DNA from: Leishmania infantum JPCM5
Lineage: Eukaryota > Euglenozoa > Kinetoplastea > Trypanosomatida > Trypanosomatidae
NCBI RefSeq assembly: GCF_000002875.2
Contig: NC_009414.2
Location: 535,001 to 599,000 of the forward strand
DNA: 64,000 nucleotides
Direction: 5' to 3'
Part shown: one piece after another, positions 19,214 to 28,569 of the stretch
How positions within the stretch are numbered: the first letter of the stretch is position 1
How the letters are laid out: each line of letters starts with the position of its first letter
Position numbers and translations under genes: made by a program
The notes under the pieces: model-generated
What the model was told of the DNA's origin: nothing
The model's input: only the letters and a program-made list of their open reading frames with translations
Databases searched by the model: none

Positions 19214-20812
19214 ATGAGTGGCGACCCTCTAGCCCTTGTCGTGTACGCGGGCCAGATGGCCACGTACGTGTGCGAAGGTGGCGACGTGCAGCCGACATAC
19301 CCCATTCTAAATTCAATCACAGAGGAGGTGCTGCGGCTATTGAGGCAGGAGCAATGCCAAACAACAGCGCCGGATCAATCTGCACCCGCCTCCGCGTCAT
19401 CTGCGATGCACACATCAGGAGATCGCACGTGGCTTCTGAAGCAGCAAGCACAGGAGCTTCGCTACCACTTCCTTCCTCTTTTGCTAGGCCGATTTGTGCT
19501 GCTTGTGGTGCCGCTGAGCAGCACTGCCTCGTACCGTGAAGAGTGGACGCGGCTCTGCTTCGATAGCCATGTTCGTGCTCGGCGATTGGTCATGCTGACA
19601 GACACAGTAGCCAGCGCCTTCGCCTGCGGCATGGACAGCGGAGTTGTAGTCCACGCCTCCTTGTCAACTGTGAGCATGTGCCGAGTGGAGGAGGGCTGCT
19701 CCACGCGGTACAGCAACTCACAAATGGGCAGTTTGCAGATGCTGTGCGGGGTGAAGCTGTCTCTGCAGCTAGCGGAGGAATGGCCGAAGGTGGCGAATTC
19801 TGTGACCACTTCCAACTCAACTTCGGTCCCCGCCCTCGGACCCGTCAAAGGCGCTGAGGTGGATACGGCTGTCGAAGGTGATGCTGACAAGCATCTTTGG
19901 AGCAGCGGCGGCGGTGCATTGGTGGACCTGAAGAACCCTGCGTACCGCGACACGCTTGTCCGCGCCTTCGGATTCAAGGCGTACCGCGATGTCATCGTGC
20001 GCGCTCAGATGGAGGCACAACAGCACCAGGCGGCGATGACGACGTCTTCGAAAGGAAAGGGCAAAGGCGGCACCCGCCAGCGAGCGCCATCGCTCCTCGA
20101 CGACCTACACCAGAAGTACCCCCGCAGAGTTCGGCGAGCGCCCGGCCAACTGGAAAAACTGCTTGCCCGGGTGGTGCAGGATGGTCCAACCACGCCTGCT
20201 TCTGCTGCCTTTTTGGAAGGCGGCGAGCCATGCGTTCTAGCAGGGGAGGCCCTCGCTATCCCCTACGTACACGCTTTGTTTGATTATCTGGTCAAGCGCT
20301 GCGGTGACGATGTCTGGGCAGTTGTGGAGCGCGAGCGGCGGGCGCGGAAGCGATCTCTGACCTCGTCGCGGTCGCAGCATCGGTCATCGCCCAGCCACCA
20401 TGACCATCGAGATACCATGCGCAAAGCCGAGTCGGGGGCAGCGCACTCAGGCGCAAACGGCGGCTCTGATGAAGCTGCCACGGGCACGCGGCTGCACAAC
20501 TCCAGCACAAGCCGCAGTACCAGCAGCGGCAAGGACCTCAGTGACGAAGAGGAGGAAGAGGAAGAGGAGAGCTCCTTCTCGAGCTCGTCATCGTACTCGT
20601 CTTCCGGGACGTCGCTGCCCGATAGAAGCGACGAGGATACGTGGCTGCGACTGCAGCCGACACCGCTGCCAGCGGCGCCGTGGTGGCTGCCGCTACTTGG
20701 CGGATCGATCGTCAGCCGCCTCACAGACAAGGATTTGCAGCGCGCCGTGATCACCGCGGAGGAGGCGAGGGAGACGAATGGTACGATGGTACACTGGAGG
20801 ATGCTCCTCTGA
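19214..20812 (+). CDS. Degenerate actin-related protein (ARP-like)
   Basis: A 532-residue protein with actin-fold landmarks in order. ALVVYAGQMATYVCEGGDVQ (7-26) lines up with actin's first phosphate loop, but the Asp is replaced by Tyr11. At 128-155 the pattern of a 'TDTVASAFACG' helix followed by GVVVHASLS and EEG matches actin's second phosphate loop and the strand after it, with His147 where Asp should be. The C-terminus has WWLPLLGGSIVSRL (490-503) and ETNGTMVHWRML, equivalent to actin's WIGGSILASL and terminal SIVHRKCF. A low-complexity acidic/Ser insert (about 440-470, EEEEEEEESSFSSSSSYSSS) precedes the final segment. The loss of both nucleotide-contacting Asp residues suggests no ATPase activity. 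It may be a nuclear or cytoskeletal ARP. The family call is by eye from conserved pattern. Confidence 0.7.
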   Translation: MSGDPLALVVYAGQMATYVCEGGDVQPTYPILNSITEEVLRLLRQEQCQTTAPDQSAPASASSAMHTSGDRTWLLKQQAQELRYHFLPLLLGRFVLLVVPLSSTASYREEWTRLCFDSHVRARRLVMLTDTVASAFACGMDSGVVVHASLSTVSMCRVEEGCSTRYSNSQMGSLQMLCGVKLSLQLAEEWPKVANSVTTSNSTSVPALGPVKGAEVDTAVEGDADKHLWSSGGGALVDLKNPAYRDTLVRAFGFKAYRDVIVRAQMEAQQHQAAMTTSSKGKGKGGTRQRAPSLLDDLHQKYPRRVRRAPGQLEKLLARVVQDGPTTPASAAFLEGGEPCVLAGEALAIPYVHALFDYLVKRCGDDVWAVVERERRARKRSLTSSRSQHRSSPSHHDHRDTMRKAESGAAHSGANGGSDEAATGTRLHNSSTSRSTSSGKDLSDEEEEEEEESSFSSSSSYSSSGTSLPDRSDEDTWLRLQPTPLPAAPWWLPLLGGSIVSRLTDKDLQRAVITAEEARETNGTMVHWRMLL

Positions 20813-23596
20813 GTGTCTACGTGGATGCGCAATCCCGGCTTCATGCTGTATATGTGCGCACGCTATCAGTGAACAACGAACTGCAAAACTGCTCGCAGCT
20901 CTGTTCCGTTTGTTGTCCCCGTGCACGCAAGAGTATGCTGTCGCTGGCAAGAGTTGTCGCGAGTTGCAACTCTAGTTTGGCTGTAGGAGACCAACGCATG
21001 AAAGCTTGGCCTTTTCCATGCCGGCAGTTTTGAGCCTCTTTCTGTCTGCAGTCGCGAAAAGACACGTACACACACACACACACATAATCCACTACAGTCG
21101 TCCCTTCCGCTGCGAATCCGTGGCGATGATGTACGGCACGTGGCTTCTCGTCGTATCGAGCAGAACGCTTTTTCTGGCTACTGCTGCGGCTGCCCTCTCT
21201 GCCTTCTCCCTGCTGCGTCATGCCTCTCTCGCTTCTCCTCGCTCCACAAATGCCGAGATGACTGATGCCATGACCAGCTGCCACGCACAAGTACAAAGGC
21301 AACGTCACGGACAAGCCGCGACCACCACCAGACTTTCCAGCCGCCCATTCTGACCTCACCGTTACTCCCTTCACCCTGCTGCGCTCCTTTTTGTTTGGTT
21401 TTCCGTCCGTCTTCTGCTTACGTATTCCGGCTTACTGAGCCACCTTTGCCGCATGAAAGGGAAGCGTGACACGCAGCGCCGCAGGACTAGGGTGAGCCGC
21501 GGTCGCATGCGCCTACGTGTGGACTTGGATCGGGGTGGAGTGGATATGTCAAAGGCATACAGCATCTCGCGTTGAAGTGGCCTCTCTCTTGGCGCCTCCG
21601 TGTTCTTGCTATTGAACGACACGGTACAGTCTATACTGTCGGATTGCACCACACTAGCGCACCTCACGATGGCACAAGTTTGCTGAAGAGGGGGGAGAGA
21701 GGGAGGGAGGGGGCCAGTACTCCGTCAACCCGTGTTTCGCCCTCTGGTGCTTCAAAATTTCCACGGGATGCTGCAGAGAGCTATCAGAGGTCGCTCGCAC
21801 GCTGCTGGGCCCTTGCACGGACTGGGCAAGTAGCAGCCGTCGAGAAAAGGCGTCATGCCGTCTCCTGAGGGCCCAGGGACAGGGCCGCGATGTGCGCGTT
21901 TTCATGATCCGAAAACTCACCCCTTCCTTGCCTGCATGACCTCTTGGGGTTATCCTGTCCTCTGCTCGCACAGCATGGCAGCTGCAATGCACACACACGC
22001 CCCTCTCGCTCCCTGCACTCTCTCCTCCCCTCTCTTTCTGCAGACGACGCGCCAGCTCAACGGAACGAGTGTTTCGGTTCATCGCTTCATCAGTCACCAC
22101 CCCGACAGAGACCGCCACCGTTGTCAAGCATGTTGGGTGCACCGAGTCCGGCAGCAGACGAATTCAGACGCCGTCTTGCACGGCTTCAGAGGTGAAGGGC
22201 GGACTAGGCAGCAGAGGCACTAACGGGCCGAAGATCCTGGCAGCCCTCTCCGCGCCGAGGGGCAGCACCATCCGCGAGAACCCTCAAAGAGCTCTGAAGG
22301 CAGGGCTGCCCGTCGGGTGGCCGGTAGAGGGACAAGACAATGAGGTGCTCACAGGGGTGGGAAGCTTGCGACGCGGGAAGACGACACGCCACGGGGCTGC
22401 CTTTTCCTCTGCCAGAGTGCACGCCAATGCAGCTGTGTTGCGCGTGCAGTCGACTGACCACGCTCACGGACGACCTGACCGGAGGAGGGCTGTACCGTCA
22501 AGTCAGCACTGCGGAGAGAAGCGACTGCTGCATACCCCTGCACACGCGACATCGCTGGCCAGCCGGTATCCCCGCATGGGGGTCGACTCGCAGCAAGGCA
22601 CGGCAGCGTACTTTTGGCTTCGCCTCCGTCCGTCATCGTGGGGGCCGGACGTACGCAAGGCCTTCTCGAGGATGGCGGCACAGCGGCTTCTGACCTTCGT
22701 CAGGTGCATGGCGCAACAACGCCTCGGCGCTGACTGCGAGGGCTTCTCATGTTGATCTATGTGTTCGCAGACGCATCAGATGAAGCGGTACGACGGCCCG
22801 CAAGACCGCACCCATGCCGCTTGCGCCCCGGTCTTCCACAGGGGCACAGCGAAAGGCGGCCTGGGGAGGCGAGGCTTCCGTGCACGGCTACGTGGACTCT
22901 TCCGTAACTGCAAAACCGAACAGACGCCTCCACAAAGGGCAGGGGTCCATCTAGTCGCCTTTCCTTATCACGGGCGGCCGGCTTGACACCGAGGAGAACG
23001 TCCCGCTGGAGTAATCCGAGGCAACTCATCGCTGAGCGTCGCGAGGAGGACCTGAAAAGCGTCGATCAATCGTGTCCCGCTACGCAACGATGCACAGCGC
23101 GCTGACACCCCCGTGCCGCTGTGTGCTGATCGGGGGCAACCCATGAACACCGAGGAATCGCCGGAATGGTCAGCAGCGCACGGCAGGATGGCACCAGTTG
23201 ATGGGCAGCGAGATTCCAAACCGGGCGCCACACGTGCCCGGTGGGTCTGACCTACAGAGGAGGTTCAGGGCCAATCACCTCGTCAGGCCCTCTTAGCCGC
23301 ATCCAACGAAGAGCTGCTGCAGATGGCGCGCGGCCCCACAACTTTCGTGGGGGAGAAATGCAAGTGGCACGACAACCCCAGACGTCTGCAAAACTCAGTG
23401 AAATCGCTTTCGATGTTGAAGCCCGCGCTTCACGACCAACACGGCACGCGCGCTTCTCCTTTCCCCGCTTCTCCACTATCCCTGCTGGATGGGGGTACCT
23501 CGGCGCGTGGTATCCATGGCTCTGTACCCGCTCTGTGTGGGGAAGAAGCCAGACAGCCTCCCAGCCCCTACCCATTGCCCATGCCGAGCTACTTCC
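20813..23596. other. Gene-free region, first part of a 7.7-kb gap
   Basis: No gene is supportable. Beyond about 22.1 kb the DNA is more G+C-rich with mixed open frames on both strands that lack good starts and recognisable motifs. It could be decayed coding or retroelement DNA (DIRE-like), but I cannot identify any reverse-transcriptase motif with confidence. Part should be the 3' UTR of the actin-related gene. Confidence 0.5.
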
Positions 23597-23945
23597 GGCG
23601 GTGACACGGTCACGCACCCACGACGTGGGGTGGGGGTGGAGGTGAGAGCGATGTGTTGCTGCTGATGTCTGCGGTGGGAGACTGGATGGCGCTGCGTCGG
23701 AGCGGGCTGCGGCAGCGAGCACGTCTGCGCCGCCCACATGATGGACGAGGTGTGAGCGTGGCTGGAGGATATCCCACCCGGCCCTGGCACTGCCTCCTGG
23801 TGTGGGGAGCCTGCGCCACGGCGAGGGGGATGCACCAGGAGGGGTGGCGGCCGGCGGAGCGGGTGGTTTGCAGAGCTGGAGGCAGCGGCCGTGCTTGTGT
23901 GCCTGGGTGGGCGCAGCGCTGTGACGCGTGTGCCCACCGCTGCCT
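23597..23945. repeat. 349-bp dispersed direct repeat, copy A
   Basis: Begins GGCGGTGACACGGTCACGCA and ends TGTGCCCACCGCTGCCT. It is identical by eye, without gaps, to 43240-43588 (constant offset 19,643). The 60-80 bp before each copy are also related but diverged (both have CTCTG...GGGGAAG and a C-rich string). This suggests a longer old element with a homogenised core. A SIDER-type degenerate retroposon is the likely class in Leishmania; this is inference, since I cannot match a consensus here. Confidence 0.85.
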
Positions 23946-24399
23946 CGTCCCGCGCGGTGGGACCTGCGGCATGTGACGGGGAGAGGTGGGGGCGCATCGC
24001 GGAGGTGGGGTCGTGCTGCGCGGCAGAGGATGGCCATTCTGGGGAGTACTAATGGCTTGCCGGCCACGTGTTTTTTTTTTCGCGCTTCGCGTGGCTCGAA
24101 GCGAGCCGGCGTGCTCCGGCTCGAGTGGCGGCCGCGCCGCCACGTAGTGTTCAACGACACATCAGAGTGTCGCAGCTGCTGGTATTTCTACAGAGAGACA
24201 AGTGCACGAACAGCTTCACTGTTTTGGAGTGGGATCAGACATGCGAATGCGAAGCGCGCACTTCATGTGTCGAGAGTGTTGCGTGCTGTAAGCCTCTTCC
24301 GCACACGCACGTGCGGCGTGTGGACCGTGATGCACTATACCCCGCGGGCGTTAGCGTTGCGCTTATGAGGGAGGGACGTTCCTTACATGTTCCCCACAC

Positions 24400-27300
24400 C
24401 CATGATGTAGTCTGCATCTGTGTGCTTTTTTTTTTCGTCTCTCCCTTTCCCTCTGACCCATTTCCTCAACACTGCGCCCCCACCACTGCGACCGCCAAAC
24501 TCTCCGTCGCTCCATCGTTGTCTGCTTCGAGACGATAAAGACGTTGCACGCACCCCTGCTCCTCCTCCTGCACCCCCCCTCTCTCCGCAGCGAAAAAAGA
24601 ACGGAAGGCGAACAGGAGGCGACGAAGGAACGCACACACGCACAGACGCACAGAGGCGGGAGAAGACGGGGCGCAAGAAGCACGCACACGAGAAGGCACA
24701 CAGCAGCGTCACGTGCGCTGCCGTTTCGGGTGTGCTCTTCGGTACTTCTGCTGCCCCTTTGCTCTGTTGGTCATCTCCTCCCTTCTTACTCCTGGCTCTG
24801 CCTCTCCGGCCAATCCTCTGCGCGTCTGCGAGAACTGCGAGGGTGTATTCTCCTTCTGTCGTCGACGCCTCGCTTCCCTTTTCTGCTCCAGTGCGTTGAT
24901 CGACGCTCTCTGGCGCTGTGGAGGATTCCGTGCCCTTGCTTTGCTCGGTCACACACTACTCTCTTTCTCTCCCCACGGACTCCTTCCGTGCCCTGTCGCT
25001 GCTTCCTGACGAGGGAGAGCGAGCGAGCGAGCGAGTGTGAGGACCCTGAGGGACACTCCTCCAGCGCGTCAAGTGGAATCTTCCCCTACCGCTCGAAAAA
25101 CAAAGGGAGAGGGAGTAAGGCTAACGAAGAGAAAGGCGTGCGTGCTGCAGCAAAACACATAAAAAGCACTGCCCACCTGCGTGCGCATCAGCGTCGTCAC
25201 CACAGACACAAGCACAGGCAGGGACACACGCGAGCAGCTCCCTCCGCTCACCCACCCGCCTGTTCCCGTTACCCAGGCTCCGTCTCCCCTCCGTCTCCGT
25301 CCTCTCCCCTCCGGCAAACCTCTTATTGGCCTACCAGTGTGTGCGTGTGTGTGTGTGTCGACGCGCGCTTGAGTTTCATTTGCCACCCCCTTTTTCAGCT
25401 CCCATTTCTTCCCCTCCTCACCATCCGAGGCCGTTCGTGTATCTGTGTGTGCGACGGAGGCCACGGCGACTGCGTTTCGACCACTTTTCTGCCACCGCAT
25501 CCAACGCACCTCAGCTGGAAGGAGTAAGGAAACAAAGGGCAGGAAGACCTGCAAAGGGTGGCAGCAGCAGAAGAACCGCCGTAAGACACAGTCGTATTTG
25601 TCTTCTTTCTCTATCCACCCTCCTCCTCGCAAACTCGCTTCCCCTATTTCGTGCTTGGTTTTTTCTTTTCCGTTCTGCCGTCTGTAGCGTCGCCCTCAAC
25701 GTTCTCTTCCTCATCCTGTCGACCTCCCTCAGCTTCCTTGTGCACTCTGTTTGCATTGTCGCCCTCTTTTTGCGTTTGCTTAACGTCGCCGTCTCCACCT
25801 CCTCTCTTGCTCTCCCCCGTGTTCGGTGGTGTCGCGCACGAGGCACTCGCTTTTCTGGCTTTTCTGGTTTCCTTTTCGCTCCCCACTTCCCTGTCCCAGT
25901 CGTCTTGTTTGTTTCTTCTCTGTTCTTTATTATCATTTTTTCTTCTCTCGCGTGCTCGCAGCATCCCGAGCGACGTCTGTATCCACTCGTTGCCGTGTAG
26001 AAGGGCAGGCGGCAGTTGCAGCGACAGAAACACGCAAGGGCACCGAACAGAAGCGCCAAGGTTTTTGTGCTTCTCCCTTGAGGCTGCGTGTGTGTGTGTG
26101 TTTCCGTTGCCGTGTCTCCGAGTGCCCGAGTCGAGGCGTGAGCCCTGACCTGTCTCGAGAGCACTACAGTTGTGCGGCGCACCCATACTCAGCCGTACGC
26201 GGTGCCCACCCGCCCACTCATCCTTCACCCCACCACCGTAAAGCAGCAAGAGACAGCCTGATAGCACACCCGAAGTGGAAAGACATTTTTGATCAACTTT
26301 AGCGGCGGCAGACAGCAACAACAAAGCATCCCTCCAACCCACCCCTGAAACAACAACAGCATACCTCCTTTTCTGCTGTTTTTACGTGTTTCCGTGCTTC
26401 ACTTTCTCTCTCTCTGCCTGGACTACTCCTCTTACCTCCCTTTAGGCTCTCGCTGTTCTCCGCGTCTCTTCTCTGTGTGGGTGCGTATCTGCGTAGTCGA
26501 GGAACGCTTTCGCATATTCTATCTGCATTGCAAGGGTCGACAACAGCATCATCTGAGAAGCGGCAGCAGGAAGCTCTACAAGGGACGGTAAAGGGCACGA
26601 CAGGCAAGCTAGAGTCGTGCTGGGTTTGTTGTTGTGCTTCCGTGAGCTTAAGCCCGTTCGTGGTTGTTGTGTGTACTCTCCCCCTACTGCCTAGCTTGCT
26701 CTTTCCATTCAACTCCTCTCGTTTCTCTCTCTCCCTGTTTGTGTGTTTGGGGACATCCTGAGTGCTGGATTATCGCGCTCGCCTTTCCCAGCCGTGTTTC
26801 TCTTTGCGTTACGCGTTCGCGTCTGTCCTGATTTTTTTCGTGTTTGGTTTTCATTGTCGCGCGCCCTCGTCCCTTGTGTCTTTGTGTTGGCATTTTTGGT
26901 CTCTCATTGAACTCGTTTCTCGGTTTCTGCATAACCACCAACCTGCCGCTCTCTATCAATATATGCATGTGCCTCTGCACCTAAGTTGAAACCACACCGG
27001 ACAAGAGAACAGAAACGCGCAAACAACAAGGAAAACAAGCAAAGGAACGCATAGAAATCGATAAGTAGTCAACTCCCAACATCTCTCTGTTTCCGTTTCT
27101 TTATCCAAGCACTTTTATGCTCTTGTTCGGTCGTTCCTGTTGTTTCGCTCAACTCTTCTTCAACTGTACTGTCTGCCACCCCTGCTCTCCCCTCGTCCCC
27201 CCTTCCTCCTCGCCTCACTACTTCGTATGCGGGTTCGTGGATTCCTTTTTCTTTCCTTTTTCTTTCATTTTTCGTGTTTTTCTTGTTTCGCTCGCTCACT

Positions 27301-28099
27301 GGTTTGTTTGCACGTGTCCCATTGAGCGTCTCCTCGCGCACCCCTTCTCTCTGATTCCATTCGTTTAGGTATTTTCCGGCAAAAGACACTGCCGCTGGCT
27401 GCGTGGCTCTCTGCCCCTTTCTGCGCAGACAACTCTCGCCTCCTCCTTCCCACATCCCTGGCTCGTCGTGCGTGGTGTCTCGACTCCGTGCCCCCTCCCC
27501 TTTGCCTTTCACTTGCTTTCTCTCTCTTGTGCATATACATACATACATATGTATATGTATATATATGTATATATTCGATTTCCAGGCAAACCGAGACCAC
27601 GAACCGCGAGGAAAATCCAGCGAGCCGTCAGCAATAGCACGCGCACGTAGGCACCATCAAAGATAGCTGTGCAAGTATAACATTTTAAGGTTGTTTCCAC
27701 CACCTCTCTTTGTGCTGCTGTGCTGTTCTTGTTTCCGATTTTTATTTGTCCTCTGAAGTGGTACGAAACGTTTTCTGAGCTTTCTTTTGTCCGTTCATTT
27801 GTGATGTTTATATTCCTTCCGTATTTTGCAATCGAACGCGTGCCGACCACACCAAAAAAAGCGTGTCTCTCCGCTGTCTGCCTCTTCCCTCTCGGCCCCC
27901 ACTCTTTCTCGGCAGGTGAAGTGTTCCCTCTTTCTTTTTTCCTTTTGCGTGTGATCGTGTGCGTGTGTGTGGCAGAGGAGGGTAAGCGTGCGTCCCTCTG
28001 GCTGTTCTCTTCACTTCCACCCACCCACCCACCGTCAGATTCTCCAGTGCAACCACCGCGCAAGTGACGCGATTTCACGTTAGTCTGGACTGGCTGGCG
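24400..28099. other. Long pyrimidine-biased, gene-free region
   Basis: About 3.7 kb whose + strand is dominated by T and C tracts, with local GT/CA runs and an alternating TA stretch near 27,540. Open frames here are low-complexity Ser/Leu/Phe/Cys strings, so I reject them as genes. The region is A+T-richer around 25.6-27.9 kb. It could be a very long UTR, a relic intergenic region or a centromere-like locus. Confidence 0.5.
27529..27576. repeat. Alternating TA/CATA-rich microsatellite
   Basis: A run built from CATA, TATG and TATA units, largely self-complementary and able to form a hairpin or cruciform. A similar tract occurs at 38646-38692. Confidence 0.7.
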
Positions 28100-28182
28100 T
28101 CCTTTCTCCCTCGCGCTCTCTCTCGTTTCTTGTTTTTGTTTTCGCTTTGCGGTTCTTCCTGTCTTCAGTCTGTTTTTTGCAG
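28100..28182 (+). promoter_or_regulatory. Predicted spliced-leader acceptor for the reductase gene
   Basis: Long T/C tract with AG at 28167-28168 and 28181-28182. The next 387 nt contain no ATG before 28570, so an acceptor here yields a clean leader. A second T/C tract near 28377-28400 is an alternative. Confidence 0.5.
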
Positions 28183-28569
28183 CCATCTATCTTCCCCTGC
28201 GCGCCTCGGCGTCTGCGGGTGTGCTGTTCTCCTCCAGCGCAGCATCACAGCCACGGCTCACGCCTTGGATCAGCGTAAGAGCAATATCAGAAGGCTACAC
28301 ACAGGCATAGACGAAGGAAGCGTACGCACTAACCCTGACAGCGCAGAATCCACTTGCCGATCGCAGCAGTAGACCCTTTTCTTCGCCTCACAGCATTTTG
28401 TTTGCCCCCCTTGTACGAGTGCCTACGGTGATTTGCACCGGCATCTCGTTCTGTGCGCTTGTGCGTGCGCATACGAACGCGAGCACGTCTGGGCTTCGCG
28501 TAGGGGCGAGACTTTTGATTCGGCTCTATTTGCAAATCACCCAACCGTTTGGCCGCGCCAACCTCCAAG

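Noticed and set aside
22069..22755. A 228-codon open frame that might be retroelement or gene
   Set aside because: It opens at GTG, not ATG, and no domain is recognisable. A chance 'TDDLT' string in another frame resembles a reverse-transcriptase motif but the surrounding residues do not.
23653..23976. ORF within the 349-bp repeat (107 codons) and its minus-strand counterparts
   Set aside because: The open frame exists in both copies only because the DNA is identical, and its end differs in each. I see no protein family, so I treat it as non-coding repeat.
24544..25527. A 327-codon open frame on the + strand
   Set aside because: Low-complexity translation made of Ser, Leu, Arg and His runs from C/T- and CA-rich DNA; no motif.
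25651..26148. A 165-codon open frame on the + strand
   Set aside because: The product is Ser/Phe/Leu/Cys-rich, as expected from translating a pyrimidine tract; no plausible start context.
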